From Bacteroidales bacterium (lineage in GTDB: Bacteria; Bacteroidota; Bacteroidia; Bacteroidales; JAFGHD01), in contig JAFGME010000191.1 of NCBI GenBank assembly GCA_016927695.1, forward strand, positions 1-33,904: 33,904 nucleotides of DNA, written 5' to 3'. This document shows, one piece after another, positions 16,796 through 27,400 of this stretch; the first letter of the stretch is position 1; every line of letters begins with the position of its first letter. The notes under the pieces are model-generated. The model was not told the origin of the DNA. It saw only the letters and a program-made list of their open reading frames with translations, and did not search any database. The translations under genes were made by a program, and so were the position numbers.

Positions 16796-18619
16796 TTATT
16801 CATGTGAAACATCAATGAGGGTTTGCCTGTATGCATTGAAAACATTGGCTCTTGAAACAAACCCTACATATTTCTTTTTATCCAGCACGAGCAGATTATA
16901 ATTGCCTGTTCTTTTGAATTTTTCCATCACATTTTCCATGGAATCGGTCAGGAGTACTTTTTCATCGGCTGGGGGGTGGAACAGGTAGGCGGAAATGGGA
17001 TTGGAATATTTTTTCTCATTAAAAACATCAGCGCGTACATCGTCTAAAGTAACAAGCCCGCGAAAATACCCCTTTGCATCAACCACAGGAAAGAGGTTTC
17101 GTCTGGATTTTGCGATCACTTTGGTAAGGTCTCCCAGCGTTGAATGAGGGGGGATGGTCAGCACATCCTCGTCGATACAGTCCCTGAGGCTGAGCAGTGT
17201 AAGGACAGCCTGGTCCTTATGGTGTGTGATGAGTTCTCCCCTTTCGGCCAGTCTTTTGGTGAAGATGGAATGGGGGTCGAAGGTTTTTATGGTGATGAAA
17301 GATATTGTTGATGTAAGCATAAGCGGCACGATCAGAGCATAGCCGTTGGTCATTTCTGTGATAAGGAATATGGCGGTAAGGGGAGCATGCAGCACCGCCC
17401 CGAGCACACCTGCCATGCCGACGAGAGTGAAATTGGTTTCAGACAGGGGTCTTGTGATCTCCAGGTCGTTTATTGTCCGTGCAAAAAGAAAGCCCGTAAG
17501 GCCACCGGTTACGGCGCTCGGTGCAAAGATGCCGCCAATCCCCCCGCTTTCGGTGGTAAGGGTGGTGGCCACTACTTTAAAAACGATCAGAAATACAAGG
17601 AATAAGGCTAAAACCCAGGCATTGTCCCTGAAAGGATAGAACACCCCTTTTGATAAAAGTTCAGCCGAATGTCCTGAAATGATAAGCCGGATGGCATCAT
17701 ATCCTTCGCCGTAAAGAGGCGGGAAGAAAAAAATCAGCAATCCTAACATAATGACGCCGGCAAGCGCCCTGCTGTAATTATTGCGGAAAGCTGCCAGTTT
17801 CGTTTCCACGAAGCGCGTCATACGGTTGAAGTAAAGCGAAACCATGCCTGTAAGGAACCCAAGTAAAAGGTAAAGTGGAATATGTCTGATCATAAAAGGT
17901 TCCGTCAACTCAAATCTGAACAGTATTTGTTCTGCCAGGAGGAGCTTGGCGGTGATGGCTCCGATGGCAGAAGCCATAAGCAGAGGGATGATGGAGGAGG
18001 TAGTGAGGTCGAGCATAAGCACTTCCAGGCTGAAGATCACAGCGGCTACCGGGGTGGTGAATATTGAAGCCATGGCGCCGGCAGCGCCGCATCCGATCAG
18101 CAGTGTAGTGGATTTATAGTTTAGCCTGAGCAACTGCCCCAGGTTTGAGCCTATTGACGACCCGGTGCTGATAATCGGCGCCTCCAGCCCTATGGATCCT
18201 CCGAATCCTGCTGTCAGAGAACTCCCCACCAAAGAAGAAAACACTTTATGCCTTTTCATTTTACCTTCGAGCCTCGAGATGACATACAATATTCTCGGGA
18301 TGCCATGCCTGGTTTCGTCCCTGACAATGAACCTCAGAAAAAGCAGGGTAAGGAATATCCCAATGGCCGGATACAGCGCATACAGGTAATTCTGTTCCTG
18401 AAGCCGGAAACCGGAAGTAAGCAAACCCTGAATCATGAACACCGAAGTTTTGAGTAAGTATGCTGCGATGCCTGAGAAAAAACCGATTACGGCGCTCAGG
18501 ATGATCACGAAGTATCTGTCGCTCATCACTTTGGGCCTCCAGATCAGAAAACGGCCAATAAGATTACGTGTTTTACCGCTGCTTTCATTCATGCCAGAAA
18601 GGGAATGTTTTTCCGGCAA
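16796..18619 (-). CDS. ClC-family chloride channel/transporter with C-terminal CBS domains
   Basis: Membrane protein of 607 aa: a ClC core of about 430 residues and a cytoplasmic CBS pair from about 470 to 600. Selectivity and gating motifs are visible: GSIGLEAP near residue 143, where the Glu is the usual gating position (GxExP), and GGIFAPSAVTGG for GxFxP. The CBS pair (RDCIDEDVLTIPP..., LFPVVDAKGYFRGLV, NYNLLVLDKKKYVGFV) may bind adenine nucleotides and regulate transport. Function is anion conduction or Cl-/H+ exchange, for charge balance or acid tolerance. MPEKHSL at 18619 is taken as start; MNESSGK nine residues later is an alternative. It is 175 bp downstream of the glycogen fusion gene on the same strand. 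Confidence 0.9.
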   Translation of the reverse strand: MPEKHSLSGMNESSGKTRNLIGRFLIWRPKVMSDRYFVIILSAVIGFFSGIAAYLLKTSVFMIQGLLTSGFRLQEQNYLYALYPAIGIFLTLLFLRFIVRDETRHGIPRILYVISRLEGKMKRHKVFSSLVGSSLTAGFGGSIGLEAPIISTGSSIGSNLGQLLRLNYKSTTLLIGCGAAGAMASIFTTPVAAVIFSLEVLMLDLTTSSIIPLLMASAIGAITAKLLLAEQILFRFELTEPFMIRHIPLYLLLGFLTGMVSLYFNRMTRFVETKLAAFRNNYSRALAGVIMLGLLIFFFPPLYGEGYDAIRLIISGHSAELLSKGVFYPFRDNAWVLALFLVFLIVFKVVATTLTTESGGIGGIFAPSAVTGGLTGFLFARTINDLEITRPLSETNFTLVGMAGVLGAVLHAPLTAIFLITEMTNGYALIVPLMLTSTISFITIKTFDPHSIFTKRLAERGELITHHKDQAVLTLLSLRDCIDEDVLTIPPHSTLGDLTKVIAKSRRNLFPVVDAKGYFRGLVTLDDVRADVFNEKKYSNPISAYLFHPPADEKVLLTDSMENVMEKFKRTGNYNLLVLDKKKYVGFVSRANVFNAYRQTLIDVSHE

Positions 18620-18794
18620 TAAAGATAAATTTATTCAGCGACAAGTTACTAAATCAGGTTTTGTATTTGTTCGGTATATATTCAGATTATAACCGGAATG
18701 CTGTGGGAAACCTCTCTACTCCTTTGCAGGAGGCCTTTCCGCAGTGCGGGGAGGCTGCAATTTACAGGAACGACAAACCAAGGCATACAGCATA

Positions 18795-21700
18795 TCAGGC
18801 CCACTTCACCAAACCAAAATCCTGGCGGTGGGGAAGAAAATCAGCCTTGGGGAAGATCCTGAACGCAAAATTGAAGATACCCGACGAACTGAGCGGAAAG
18901 CGGCAAGTGTACCTTGCTGTCTTTTTCTCGCTGGAAACCAGATCCAGCTCTTTTGAAAAGAGTATTTCCCCGTTGCCCTTGCTGAAAATCAGCTCCACGC
19001 CGATGTTCTCCGGCCTGAGGTTCCTTACGTTGAGTACAATCCCTGCCGAGAAGTCGTCTCCCTGGTTCAGGGGTTGCAGCCCTGACTCGGAAATATCCCT
19101 CGACACCACCTCAATGTCATCCCAGTTATCCAGCACATGCTGCTTCCAGGCTTCAATTTCGCGGGCTTTTCTGAAGTTGGCGTTGCGTATGTCCGCCGAA
19201 CGTCTGATGAGTTTCTCATAATATTTACTCTGGTAGTCGTTCATCATCCTCCTCATGATGTAATGGGGTGCAATTTCGGCAATGTTGTTTTTAATATAGC
19301 TGACCCATTTATGGGGTATTCCGGTTTTGTCCAGGTCAAAGAAAGCAGGCACGATCTCATCTTCAATCAGACTGTAGATCGTTTCGGCATCTAGTTCATC
19401 CTGAAACTGCTGGTTGGCATACGTTTTGGCTTCCGTGATGGCCCATCCGGCATTCTCCCTGTAGCCTTCCGCCCACCAGCCATCCAGCACGGAGAGGTTC
19501 AAAACGCCGTTCAGCACAGCTTTTTCACCACTGGTACCCGAAGCTTCCAACGGCCGGGTGGGTGTATTCAGCCAGATGTCCACCCCAGAAACCATGTTGC
19601 GGGCAACACCCATATCGTAATTGTCAAGAAAAATCAGCCTCCCGGTAAATGCGGGGTCCTTTGAGATGCTTATGATCCGCTTGATCAGGTCCTGTCCGGG
19701 TTTGTCATTGGGATGGGCCTTACCGGCAAAGATGAAACGGACAGGGTATATGTCGTTGTTCACAATCCGTTTCAGCCTTGCCACATCAGTGAAAAGGAGA
19801 TGCGCACGCTTGTAAGTCGCAAACCTCCTGGCAAAGCCGATGAACAGCGCTTTTTCATCAATGGATTCGAGCACATCAATGATCACACGCGGATTTTCCT
19901 CCCTGCTTTTCAGGTCGACGCCGGTTTTTTTCCTAAGGAAATCAACGAACAGGGCTTTGCTTTTAACCCTTTCATCCCAAACGGCCTTATCCGTCACTTT
20001 GTGGATATTTTTCCAGATTCCGGGTTCGTGTATCTTTGCTGCAAACTCCTTTCCGAAATGTTTGTCATACAGTTTCTGCCAGTTTTTGGCTGTCCATGTG
20101 CCATAATGGACTCCATTGGTTACATGGCCTATATGCAGTTCACCCGGGAAATAGCCCGGATAAAGGCCTGCAAACATGCTGCGGGTGACTTTCCCGTGGA
20201 TTCTACTGACGCCGTTCATTTCCTGCGACAGACGGGCTGCGAGGATGCTCATGGAAAACTTCTCACTCATGTCGCTGGCTTTCATTCTGCCAAGGTTCAT
20301 AAAATCATCCCATGATATGTTGAGCCTTTCGGCATAATGTGGGATATATGTCCTGAGTATGTCTTCTGTAAAGGCGTCATGGCCTGCCGGTACAGGAGTA
20401 TGCGTGGTAAAAAGGGTGCTTGACCTCACCGCCTCTAAAGCCTGGTGAAATGAAAGCCGATCCTTCTGAACAAAAATCCGGAGCCTTTCAAGACCTGCAA
20501 AAGCGGCGTGACCTTCATTGAGGTGTAATACATCGGGCTGTATGCCCAGTGTTTCCAGCAACCTGATCCCTCCTACCCCAAGAAGCAATTCCTGTTTGAA
20601 ACGGTTCTGCCAGTCGCCGCCGTAAAGCTGATGCGTCACCGCCCTGTCTTCAGCGCTGTTGCCCTCAAAGTCGGTGTCAAGCAGGTAAAGGGTTATTCTT
20701 CCTACCGGCAGTTTCCAGGCCCTGGCAGTCATTTTCCTTCCGGGAAGGGCTATCCCTACGGTGACCCAGTTTCCTTCAGCATCCATGACAGGAGTCACCG
20801 GCAGATGATTGAAATCCTGGGCGCTGTAAGCGGCGATCTGGTCGCCGTGCAGGTTGATGTTTTGCTGAAAATATCCGTACTTGTATATCAATCCAACGGC
20901 AATCAATCCTGCATCGGTGTCGCTGGCTTCTTTCAGGTAATCACCGGCAAGTATTCCCAAACCGCCGGAATAGGTCTTCATTGATTCATGAAAGCCATAC
21001 TCCATGCTGAAATACGCGACCAGGCTCTCCTTTTCCAGGGCTGAGGCTTTGAGATACTCTTCAAATTTCTCCACCACTTCCTTCATCTTTTCCATAAAGT
21101 GGTTGTCGCTTTCCAGGTCAAGAAACCTTTGGTAGTTAAGATTTTCAAGCATGGAAATGGGATTGTGCTGATGCAACTCCCATAACTCCTGCCCTGCCAT
21201 CTCAAAAAGCTCCACGGCTTCATAGTTCCACGTCCACCACACATTGTTGGCAAGTTGTTTCAAAGATTCGAGTTTCTCCGGTATCCTCGACTGCACCACC
21301 AGTATGTTCCATTCCGGTTTTTGCTGTTTTCCGTTGATATACCAGCTCCCTTCATGAGATTTTTTATCGCCGAAAAGATCATATCTTGCCTCTACACGGG
21401 CAAGGGCTATTCCAAAGGCTCTGTTATAGTAAACGATCAGGTTTTTCCAGGAGAGGTTGTCCCTGATCCCGGCGGCTTCCGCCCTTGCGGAGGCAAGGTC
21501 ATCCTGTGTAAATGACAGATATTCAACGATCACAGAGGCCAGCGCGTGAACAGCCCGATCATAGTTGAGATCGCTCCGTTCGATGACCCTGATGATCCTG
21601 TTGAAGTTCGGGAAGTGTTCGTTCACCCAAAGTCCGAAGCCTGCCAGAGAAGTGGTGACGGCAGGAATACCGAATGCAACGCTCTCCAGGGGAGTGTATC

Positions 21701-23024
21701 CCCAGGGCTCGTAATAGGAAGGGAAAACCGTCAGGTCAAAGCCTGTAAGAAACTGGTAATACGAGAGGTTGAAGACACCGTCCTTTTCATCAAGGTAGGC
21801 CGGAACGAACATCACTTTGACTTTCCGGTCAGGGCTGTTCATGAGTTTCACCGCTCTGATTTTCTGAAGAATGAGGTCGTTTTCCTGGTTATAGAGTAAG
21901 TGGGTGAGATATTGCCCTGACGCAGGATGACCAGGAGATGGATTATCCATCAGGTGGAGTATGTCTTTGCGCGCCCCTGCATGATTTCCAGGAACGGCGA
22001 TCACTGCAATGATTTCCCTTTCGTTCTCATGGAGCAGGTCGATCTCTGCCAGGGCGTCGATAAAAAGGTCAAGTCCTTTGTTACGGTACTCGTACCTTCC
22101 GCTGGTGAGGACAAAAAAAGCGTTCCCCTCTATCGGTTGGCCAAAGAGGGCTTCTGCCACCCTCGCCAGCTTCTGCCGGACTTCACGGCGGGTGTTTTCA
22201 AATTCAGCGCCTGTGAGGAGGAATGCTTCGTCAAACCCATTTGGTGTAACTACATCTGGTGTTTTCTCAATGAACTTTTCACATTCAGCAGCAGTGATCC
22301 TGCTCACCGTGGTAAAAGCATCACTTTGCTGCGCCGCCTTTCTCTCAAGGGAGCTCTTGGCCACCACCCCAAACTGACGCGCCAGCCCGTGGATATCGTA
22401 AATAACCTTGTTGTCGTATAAAGGAAGGTTGTTACCTGCAGCGCTTCTGCCCATAACGGTGGCATGTGTGGTGAATATACAGCCGACCTGTGGCACATAT
22501 TCCCTCAGGTAAAGGATGCCGGCGCCCGTCATCCATTCATGGAAATGGGCAATGATGCGGTCTCCTCCCGAAAGGTAAAAATTGTAGAAGCTCTCCACCG
22601 CCTTGCCGGCAGCATATCCGAAGAGGGCTGGCTCTATGTAATCCCATTGCCCTGAAATGGAATCGAGCTTATAGGTTTCCCACAGTTTGGCAAAAATCAA
22701 ATCTTTTTCAGTGAAATATGGTGTAAAATCAACCAGAATCACTATGGGGTTGCCCGGCACGTTCCATCTTCCGGCGCGCAGCCTCAGCCCCTCGCCTTCG
22801 GCCTTGTCGCGCCAGATGCTGAACAGGGTCTTGTCTTCAGTGAATTCGGGATGTGCATGCGTTTCTTTCCATACATCAGGCCCTATCAGAATATAATTGT
22901 CGCCAAACTGCGCCGTCAGCGCCTGAACTTTGGTGGATACCACCGTGTAAATGCCCCCGATCTTGTTGCAGGCTTCCCAGCTTATCTCAAAAACATAGTC
23001 GGGCTTTATATTTGTTTCATCCAT
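18795..23024 (-). CDS. Glycogen synthase (GT3/GT5-like)-alpha-glucan phosphorylase (GT35) fusion
   Basis: A 1409-aa cytoplasmic fusion. Residues 1 to ~560 resemble GT3-type glycogen synthase, with EISWEACNKIGGIYTVVSTK at the N-terminus and PSYYEPWGYTPLE near residue 440 carrying the E-x7-E motif. Residues ~575-1400 are a short-type alpha-glucan phosphorylase (GT35): NNVWWTWN, FSMEYGFHES, YSGGLGILAGD, LNEGHAAFAGLERL, and the PLP site SGTSGEKAVLNG with the lysine near residue 1166. One polypeptide would therefore build alpha-1,4-glucan from a sugar nucleotide and release glucose 1-phosphate from it. Fusions of this type are, to my knowledge, common in Bacteroidota. AGAGGA lies just before the ATG. 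It is divergent from sbcD. Confidence 0.92.
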   Translation of the reverse strand: MDETNIKPDYVFEISWEACNKIGGIYTVVSTKVQALTAQFGDNYILIGPDVWKETHAHPEFTEDKTLFSIWRDKAEGEGLRLRAGRWNVPGNPIVILVDFTPYFTEKDLIFAKLWETYKLDSISGQWDYIEPALFGYAAGKAVESFYNFYLSGGDRIIAHFHEWMTGAGILYLREYVPQVGCIFTTHATVMGRSAAGNNLPLYDNKVIYDIHGLARQFGVVAKSSLERKAAQQSDAFTTVSRITAAECEKFIEKTPDVVTPNGFDEAFLLTGAEFENTRREVRQKLARVAEALFGQPIEGNAFFVLTSGRYEYRNKGLDLFIDALAEIDLLHENEREIIAVIAVPGNHAGARKDILHLMDNPSPGHPASGQYLTHLLYNQENDLILQKIRAVKLMNSPDRKVKVMFVPAYLDEKDGVFNLSYYQFLTGFDLTVFPSYYEPWGYTPLESVAFGIPAVTTSLAGFGLWVNEHFPNFNRIIRVIERSDLNYDRAVHALASVIVEYLSFTQDDLASARAEAAGIRDNLSWKNLIVYYNRAFGIALARVEARYDLFGDKKSHEGSWYINGKQQKPEWNILVVQSRIPEKLESLKQLANNVWWTWNYEAVELFEMAGQELWELHQHNPISMLENLNYQRFLDLESDNHFMEKMKEVVEKFEEYLKASALEKESLVAYFSMEYGFHESMKTYSGGLGILAGDYLKEASDTDAGLIAVGLIYKYGYFQQNINLHGDQIAAYSAQDFNHLPVTPVMDAEGNWVTVGIALPGRKMTARAWKLPVGRITLYLLDTDFEGNSAEDRAVTHQLYGGDWQNRFKQELLLGVGGIRLLETLGIQPDVLHLNEGHAAFAGLERLRIFVQKDRLSFHQALEAVRSSTLFTTHTPVPAGHDAFTEDILRTYIPHYAERLNISWDDFMNLGRMKASDMSEKFSMSILAARLSQEMNGVSRIHGKVTRSMFAGLYPGYFPGELHIGHVTNGVHYGTWTAKNWQKLYDKHFGKEFAAKIHEPGIWKNIHKVTDKAVWDERVKSKALFVDFLRKKTGVDLKSREENPRVIIDVLESIDEKALFIGFARRFATYKRAHLLFTDVARLKRIVNNDIYPVRFIFAGKAHPNDKPGQDLIKRIISISKDPAFTGRLIFLDNYDMGVARNMVSGVDIWLNTPTRPLEASGTSGEKAVLNGVLNLSVLDGWWAEGYRENAGWAITEAKTYANQQFQDELDAETIYSLIEDEIVPAFFDLDKTGIPHKWVSYIKNNIAEIAPHYIMRRMMNDYQSKYYEKLIRRSADIRNANFRKAREIEAWKQHVLDNWDDIEVVSRDISESGLQPLNQGDDFSAGIVLNVRNLRPENIGVELIFSKGNGEILFSKELDLVSSEKKTARYTCRFPLSSSGIFNFAFRIFPKADFLPHRQDFGLVKWA

Positions 23025-23046
23025 TTGTTCCTCTTTTTTAGGGTTG

Positions 23047-23054
23047 CAAATTTA
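23047..23054 (-). promoter_or_regulatory. Candidate -7 promoter element of the glycogen fusion gene
   Basis: The minus strand reads TAAATTTG, an exact TAnnTTTG match, in the 169-bp divergent gap shared with sbcD. The predicted start near 23041 leaves a leader of about 17 nt containing the AGAGGA sequence. The -33 region is not convincing. Confidence 0.4.
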
Positions 23055-23193
23055 CCTGATTTAGGTTTTAAGAAAAGTTTTTTTTCTGCGGATCTTTGAA
23101 AAGTTATACAGTAGATGGATTTTTAGCCCGGTCCTTCTGCCATCTATAGAAAACACCTTAACTTTACCCCATAAAAACAATCCATCGTAAAAA

Positions 23194-24414
23194 ATGAAAC
23201 TACTCCACACTTCCGACTGGCACCTGGGTAAACGGCTGGAAGATTTTTCCCGGCTTGAAGAACAGAAAGAGGTTCTTAATGAGATATGTGACATTGCAGA
23301 TGCTGAAGAAGCCGACGCCGTGCTGATTGCAGGCGATCTTTTCGACACCTGGAACCCTCCGACAGAGGCCTTGGATATTTTTTACAGGGCGCTGAAAAAA
23401 CTGTCGGCCAACGGAAAAAGAGCGGTCATTGCCATCGCCGGCAATCACGATTCGCCTGAGCGCATCGAATCGCCCGATCCCCTGGCAAGAGAATGCGGCA
23501 TCATTTTTACAGGATATCCCAACACCCATGTCACAGCCTTTGAGCTCGAAACGGGACTGAAAGTCCTCCGCTCGGATCAGGGTTTTTTAGAGTTGAAGCT
23601 TCCCGGCTCCCCCGTGCCGCTGCGGATCATACATACCGCTTATGCCAATGAGTTCAGGCTGAGGACCTACCTGGGCGGCAGCGACAGCGAGGAGGAAATG
23701 CGCATTTTGCTTGAGAAAAAATGGAAGCACGCAGCCGGAGCTTACTGTGATGAAAAAGGGGTGAATGTGCTCACAGGCCACCTCTTTATGGTGAAAAAAG
23801 GGGGCGAAATGCCGCAGGAGCCTGAAGAAGAAAAACCCATACTGCATGTGGGCGGCTCTCAGGCCGTGTTTACTGAAAATTTGCCGGAAGGAATACAATA
23901 TGCGGCATTAGGGCATCTGCACCGCAAACAAAGCATCGACAACGCCCACTGTCCGGTGGTTTATTCCGGCAGCCCCCTCTCCTACTCTTTTGCAGAGGCA
24001 AACCAGGACAAATATGTGATTTTGGCCGAAATCCAACCGGGAGAGAGAGCCAATGTCAGAGAGATCATGCTCCGCAGCGGTAAAAAACTCCTGAGGTACA
24101 GGGCGGAAAACATGGATGACGCCATGGCATGGCTTTCGGCCAATCCTACCTGCCTGGCAGAGCTCACTGTGGTCACCGAAAATTATCTCACCGCCGAAGA
24201 CAGAAGGCGGCTTCAGAAGACACACTCCGGCCTCGTGAATATCATCCCTGAACTCAGAAACGGCGAAGCGCCCGGAACCGCAGAGCCTGCCGTCGATCTC
24301 ACAAAAAACATGGAAGAGTTGTTCAGCGATTTCTTTCTTCATGAAAAGGGCCAGCCCGCCGGTGAAAGAATCATGCAACTTTTCAGGGAAACCCTTGCAC
24401 AAAACAATGAATGA
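23194..24414 (+). CDS. sbcD: Exonuclease SbcCD nuclease subunit SbcD
   Basis: Mre11-type metallophosphoesterase subunit of SbcCD, which cleaves hairpins and processes protein-blocked DNA ends with Mn2+. The phosphoesterase motifs are present in order: HTSDWHLGKR (I), IAGDLFDTWNPP (II), IAGNHDSPERIE (III), LTGHLF (IV) and ALGHLHRKQ (V). The 406-aa length and the C-terminal cap region are as usual for the family. The stop lies 3 bp before the sbcC ATG, so the two subunits are translationally coupled. Confidence 0.95.
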   Translation: MKLLHTSDWHLGKRLEDFSRLEEQKEVLNEICDIADAEEADAVLIAGDLFDTWNPPTEALDIFYRALKKLSANGKRAVIAIAGNHDSPERIESPDPLARECGIIFTGYPNTHVTAFELETGLKVLRSDQGFLELKLPGSPVPLRIIHTAYANEFRLRTYLGGSDSEEEMRILLEKKWKHAAGAYCDEKGVNVLTGHLFMVKKGGEMPQEPEEEKPILHVGGSQAVFTENLPEGIQYAALGHLHRKQSIDNAHCPVVYSGSPLSYSFAEANQDKYVILAEIQPGERANVREIMLRSGKKLLRYRAENMDDAMAWLSANPTCLAELTVVTENYLTAEDRRRLQKTHSGLVNIIPELRNGEAPGTAEPAVDLTKNMEELFSDFFLHEKGQPAGERIMQLFRETLAQNNE

Positions 24415-24417
24415 TTT

Positions 24418-27400
24418 ATGATACCCCTTTCACTGACCATAGAAGGCCTGTATTCGTACCGTAAAAGGCAGACCATTGATTTCGGCAGGCTCGCCGGCGC
24501 AGGGCTGTTCGGCATCTTCGGCGGGGTAGGCAGCGGTAAGTCTGCCATCCTTGAAGCCATCACCTTTGCCCTCTACGGAAAAACCGACCGCCTCAACGCC
24601 TCCGGCGACAGCAGGAACTACAATATGATGAACCTCAAGGCCAACGAGCTTTACATCGGGTTCATCTTCAGCGCAGGTACTGCCGGAGACACCTATCTGG
24701 CTACCGCCAAAAGCAGGCGCAACACCAAAAAATACGACGATGTGAAAACCATTGAAAGGGCCGCCTACAGAAAACAGGGCGGCGACTGGATACCGGTTGC
24801 CCTGGAAGAGATAGAAAACGTCATCGGCCTGAGTTATGAAAACTTCAAACGCACCGTCATCATCCCGCAGGGACAGTTCCAGGAGTTCCTGCAACTTGGA
24901 CTCAAAGAACGCACCGAAATGATGAAAGATCTGTTCAACCTGTCGAAATATGATCTCTTTTACAAAGTCACCGCGCTTGAAACTACAGGCAATGAAAAAA
25001 TCCAGCGCATTGAAGGGCAGTTGCTGCAGATTGGCGACATCTCCCCTGAACGGCTGGAAGAACTCATAATCAAACAAGAACAGCTTGAACAGCAGCTTTC
25101 AGCCCTCACAGAAAACCTGAAAATATTGCAAAAGCAGGAAACAGAGCTCGGAATATTGGCCGGACTGCACAGCAAACTTCAATCGCTGACCGAAAGCCGG
25201 GAATTGCTTCTCCAAAGAAAAGACGAAATCGGGGAAAAGGAAAAAAGGCTGCAGGATTATGAACGCTGCGTTCTCCACTTCAAAAATCCTGTGGAAGCAG
25301 TTTTTCAAAAAAAACAGAAAATTGCTCATCTTGCAAAGCAGCTTCAAACCGGCGAAGAAGAACTCCGGCGGCTGACAGAAGGTATGTATGCAATAAAAAG
25401 CAGGATCGACCGGCTGCAGCCCGAATTTGACAAAAAAGAACAGACGCTGACGGAAGCGGATGAATTGGGAAAGATGGCGCGCATCGCGGAGAACAGCGCT
25501 GCGATCGCCGAGATCAGAAGCCGCATGGCCAATGGCGAAAAGGCAGTGAACGAAGTGGCCCTGAAAATCGAAAAGCTTCAGAACGACATCAAAGAGGGAG
25601 CCGGTGAAATAAAAAGCCTGAAAAGCCGGATGCCTGATCAAAAGCTCCTCGCCGATGTCAAGTCATGGCATACACAGAATGCCGGGCTCGGCAAAGCCTG
25701 GAAAAAAATCACGGAAGAGGCGGCAGCCGGCGCTAAAGAGGTGGCCGCATGGCAGGAAAAACTAAAAAACCTGTACAAAGCGGAGCCTTTTACCGGGATA
25801 GATCCGGAGGCGACGCCCGGCGAAGCGTTGACCTTTTTAGAAGACAGGAAACTGGAATATAAAAACAAGATCGCTTTCATAGAAAAGGAGGCCGGTCGCC
25901 TGCAGGTGCAGGCAGGGCTCGAAAGCTACGCAAAGGCCCTCAGGGACGGCGAAGCCTGCCCCCTCTGCGGCTCCAGGGAACACCCGCATAAACTCGATGT
26001 AAAAAATGTTTCCGCCATATTAAACGACCTGGAAAAAGAAAAAAAGAAACTTGAATCGGCCGTGGCCGCCTGTGAACAGCACCTCCGCCTGTTGTTTCAA
26101 ACCGCCCAGGAGCTGAAGGGAAAAAAAGAAAACGCCGGAAAGCTTGAAAAGAAAAAAGGAGAAGCAACAGAAGAACTTAAGCGCCATGAAGCCCTGTTCC
26201 GCTGGAAAGAGTACCGCGACCCCGCCGTGCCGGAACATGCCTTCAGGCTGGCGCATGAACTGCAAACAAAAATAAGGCTGACAGAAGAGCGCATCGAACA
26301 GTGGATACAGGAAGCTGAAGCTGAATCGATCAAAAAAGAGAAATACCGTGAAAATTCAGACGCACTGAAAAACCACTTCGCCGGTTTACAAAAAGAGACA
26401 GAAGTGCTTACAGCTCAGATCAGGCATCTTGACACAAGCGATTACAAAGACCTCGCACCGGAAGTCATTCTGCTTGAGGCCTCCGGGAAAAGGGAAAAAG
26501 TTGCCGCAATGGAGAAAGAATACAACAACTTGAGGAAAGACCTGACGGCCATGCAGGAAAAAGCGGATGTGCTCAGGGGAAAATCGGAAGCCGGCAAACA
26601 GTTACTGGAAGAAGAACAGAAGCTGTGCCTCGGAATGGAAACGGAAACGGACAGGCTGCTTAAAGAAAAGGGTTATGAAAGCATCAGAGAAGTGAAGGAT
26701 ATTCTTGCGCTTCAGGTCGACACTGCCGGGGAGAGAAAGGAGATAGAACAATACAGGCAATCGCTTGCAGCTTCAGACAGCCGTTTAAGTTCTGTCAACG
26801 ATGATATTGCAGGCAGGAAATACGATGCCGTAGCGCACGGGGAACTCCGGTCCCGGATTGCGGGCATGGTTGAAAAGGCAGGAGAGGTGAACCGTGAAAG
26901 CGGAAAAACAAGCCACGACATTTCCCGCCTGCAAACGGAGCTCCGGAGGCAGGCCGCTCTGAATAAAGAGTTGGAGGCGCTCCGGTTAAGAGCAGAAGAT
27001 ATACGGACCCTGAAAAACCTGTTCAAGGCCAATGGTTTTGTGAAATACCTGAGCAGGGTGTACCTTCAGAACCTCTGCAAAATGGCCAATGAGAGATTTT
27101 ACCCCCTCACCAGGCAGAAACTCAGCCTGGAACTCACTGCCGACAACGGTTTCCAGGTGAGGGATTTCATGAACGGCGGCAAAGTGCGAAACATAAAGAC
27201 GCTCAGCGGCGGGCAGACCTTCCAGGCTGCCCTCTCCCTGGCCCTGGCCCTGGCAGGCAACATCCGTAGCCTCAGCGGTATGGAACGCAACTTCTTTTTC
27301 CTTGACGAAGGCTTCGGCACCCTTGACAAAGAATCGCTGAATATCGTGTTCGAAACCCTCACCTCGCTCAGGAAAGCCAAGCGCGTGGTTGGGGTGATCT

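Noticed and set aside
18620-18794. GC-rich short hairpins (CCGC-ACT-GCGG and neighbours) between the glycogen fusion and ClC genes
   Set aside because: Stems of only 4-5 bp without a U-tract; not enough to call a terminator.
18568-19221. 217-aa plus-strand ORF
   Set aside because: It is antisense to the phosphorylase C-terminus and spans the intergenic gap. It has no domain-like sequence and is a shadow frame.
19713-20315. 200-aa plus-strand ORF inside the glycogen fusion gene
   Set aside because: Antisense to conserved phosphorylase sequence, with no independent support.
24430-25077. 215-aa minus-strand ORF inside sbcC
   Set aside because: Shadow of the SbcC Walker A and Q-loop region. 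The plus-strand reading has the family motifs.
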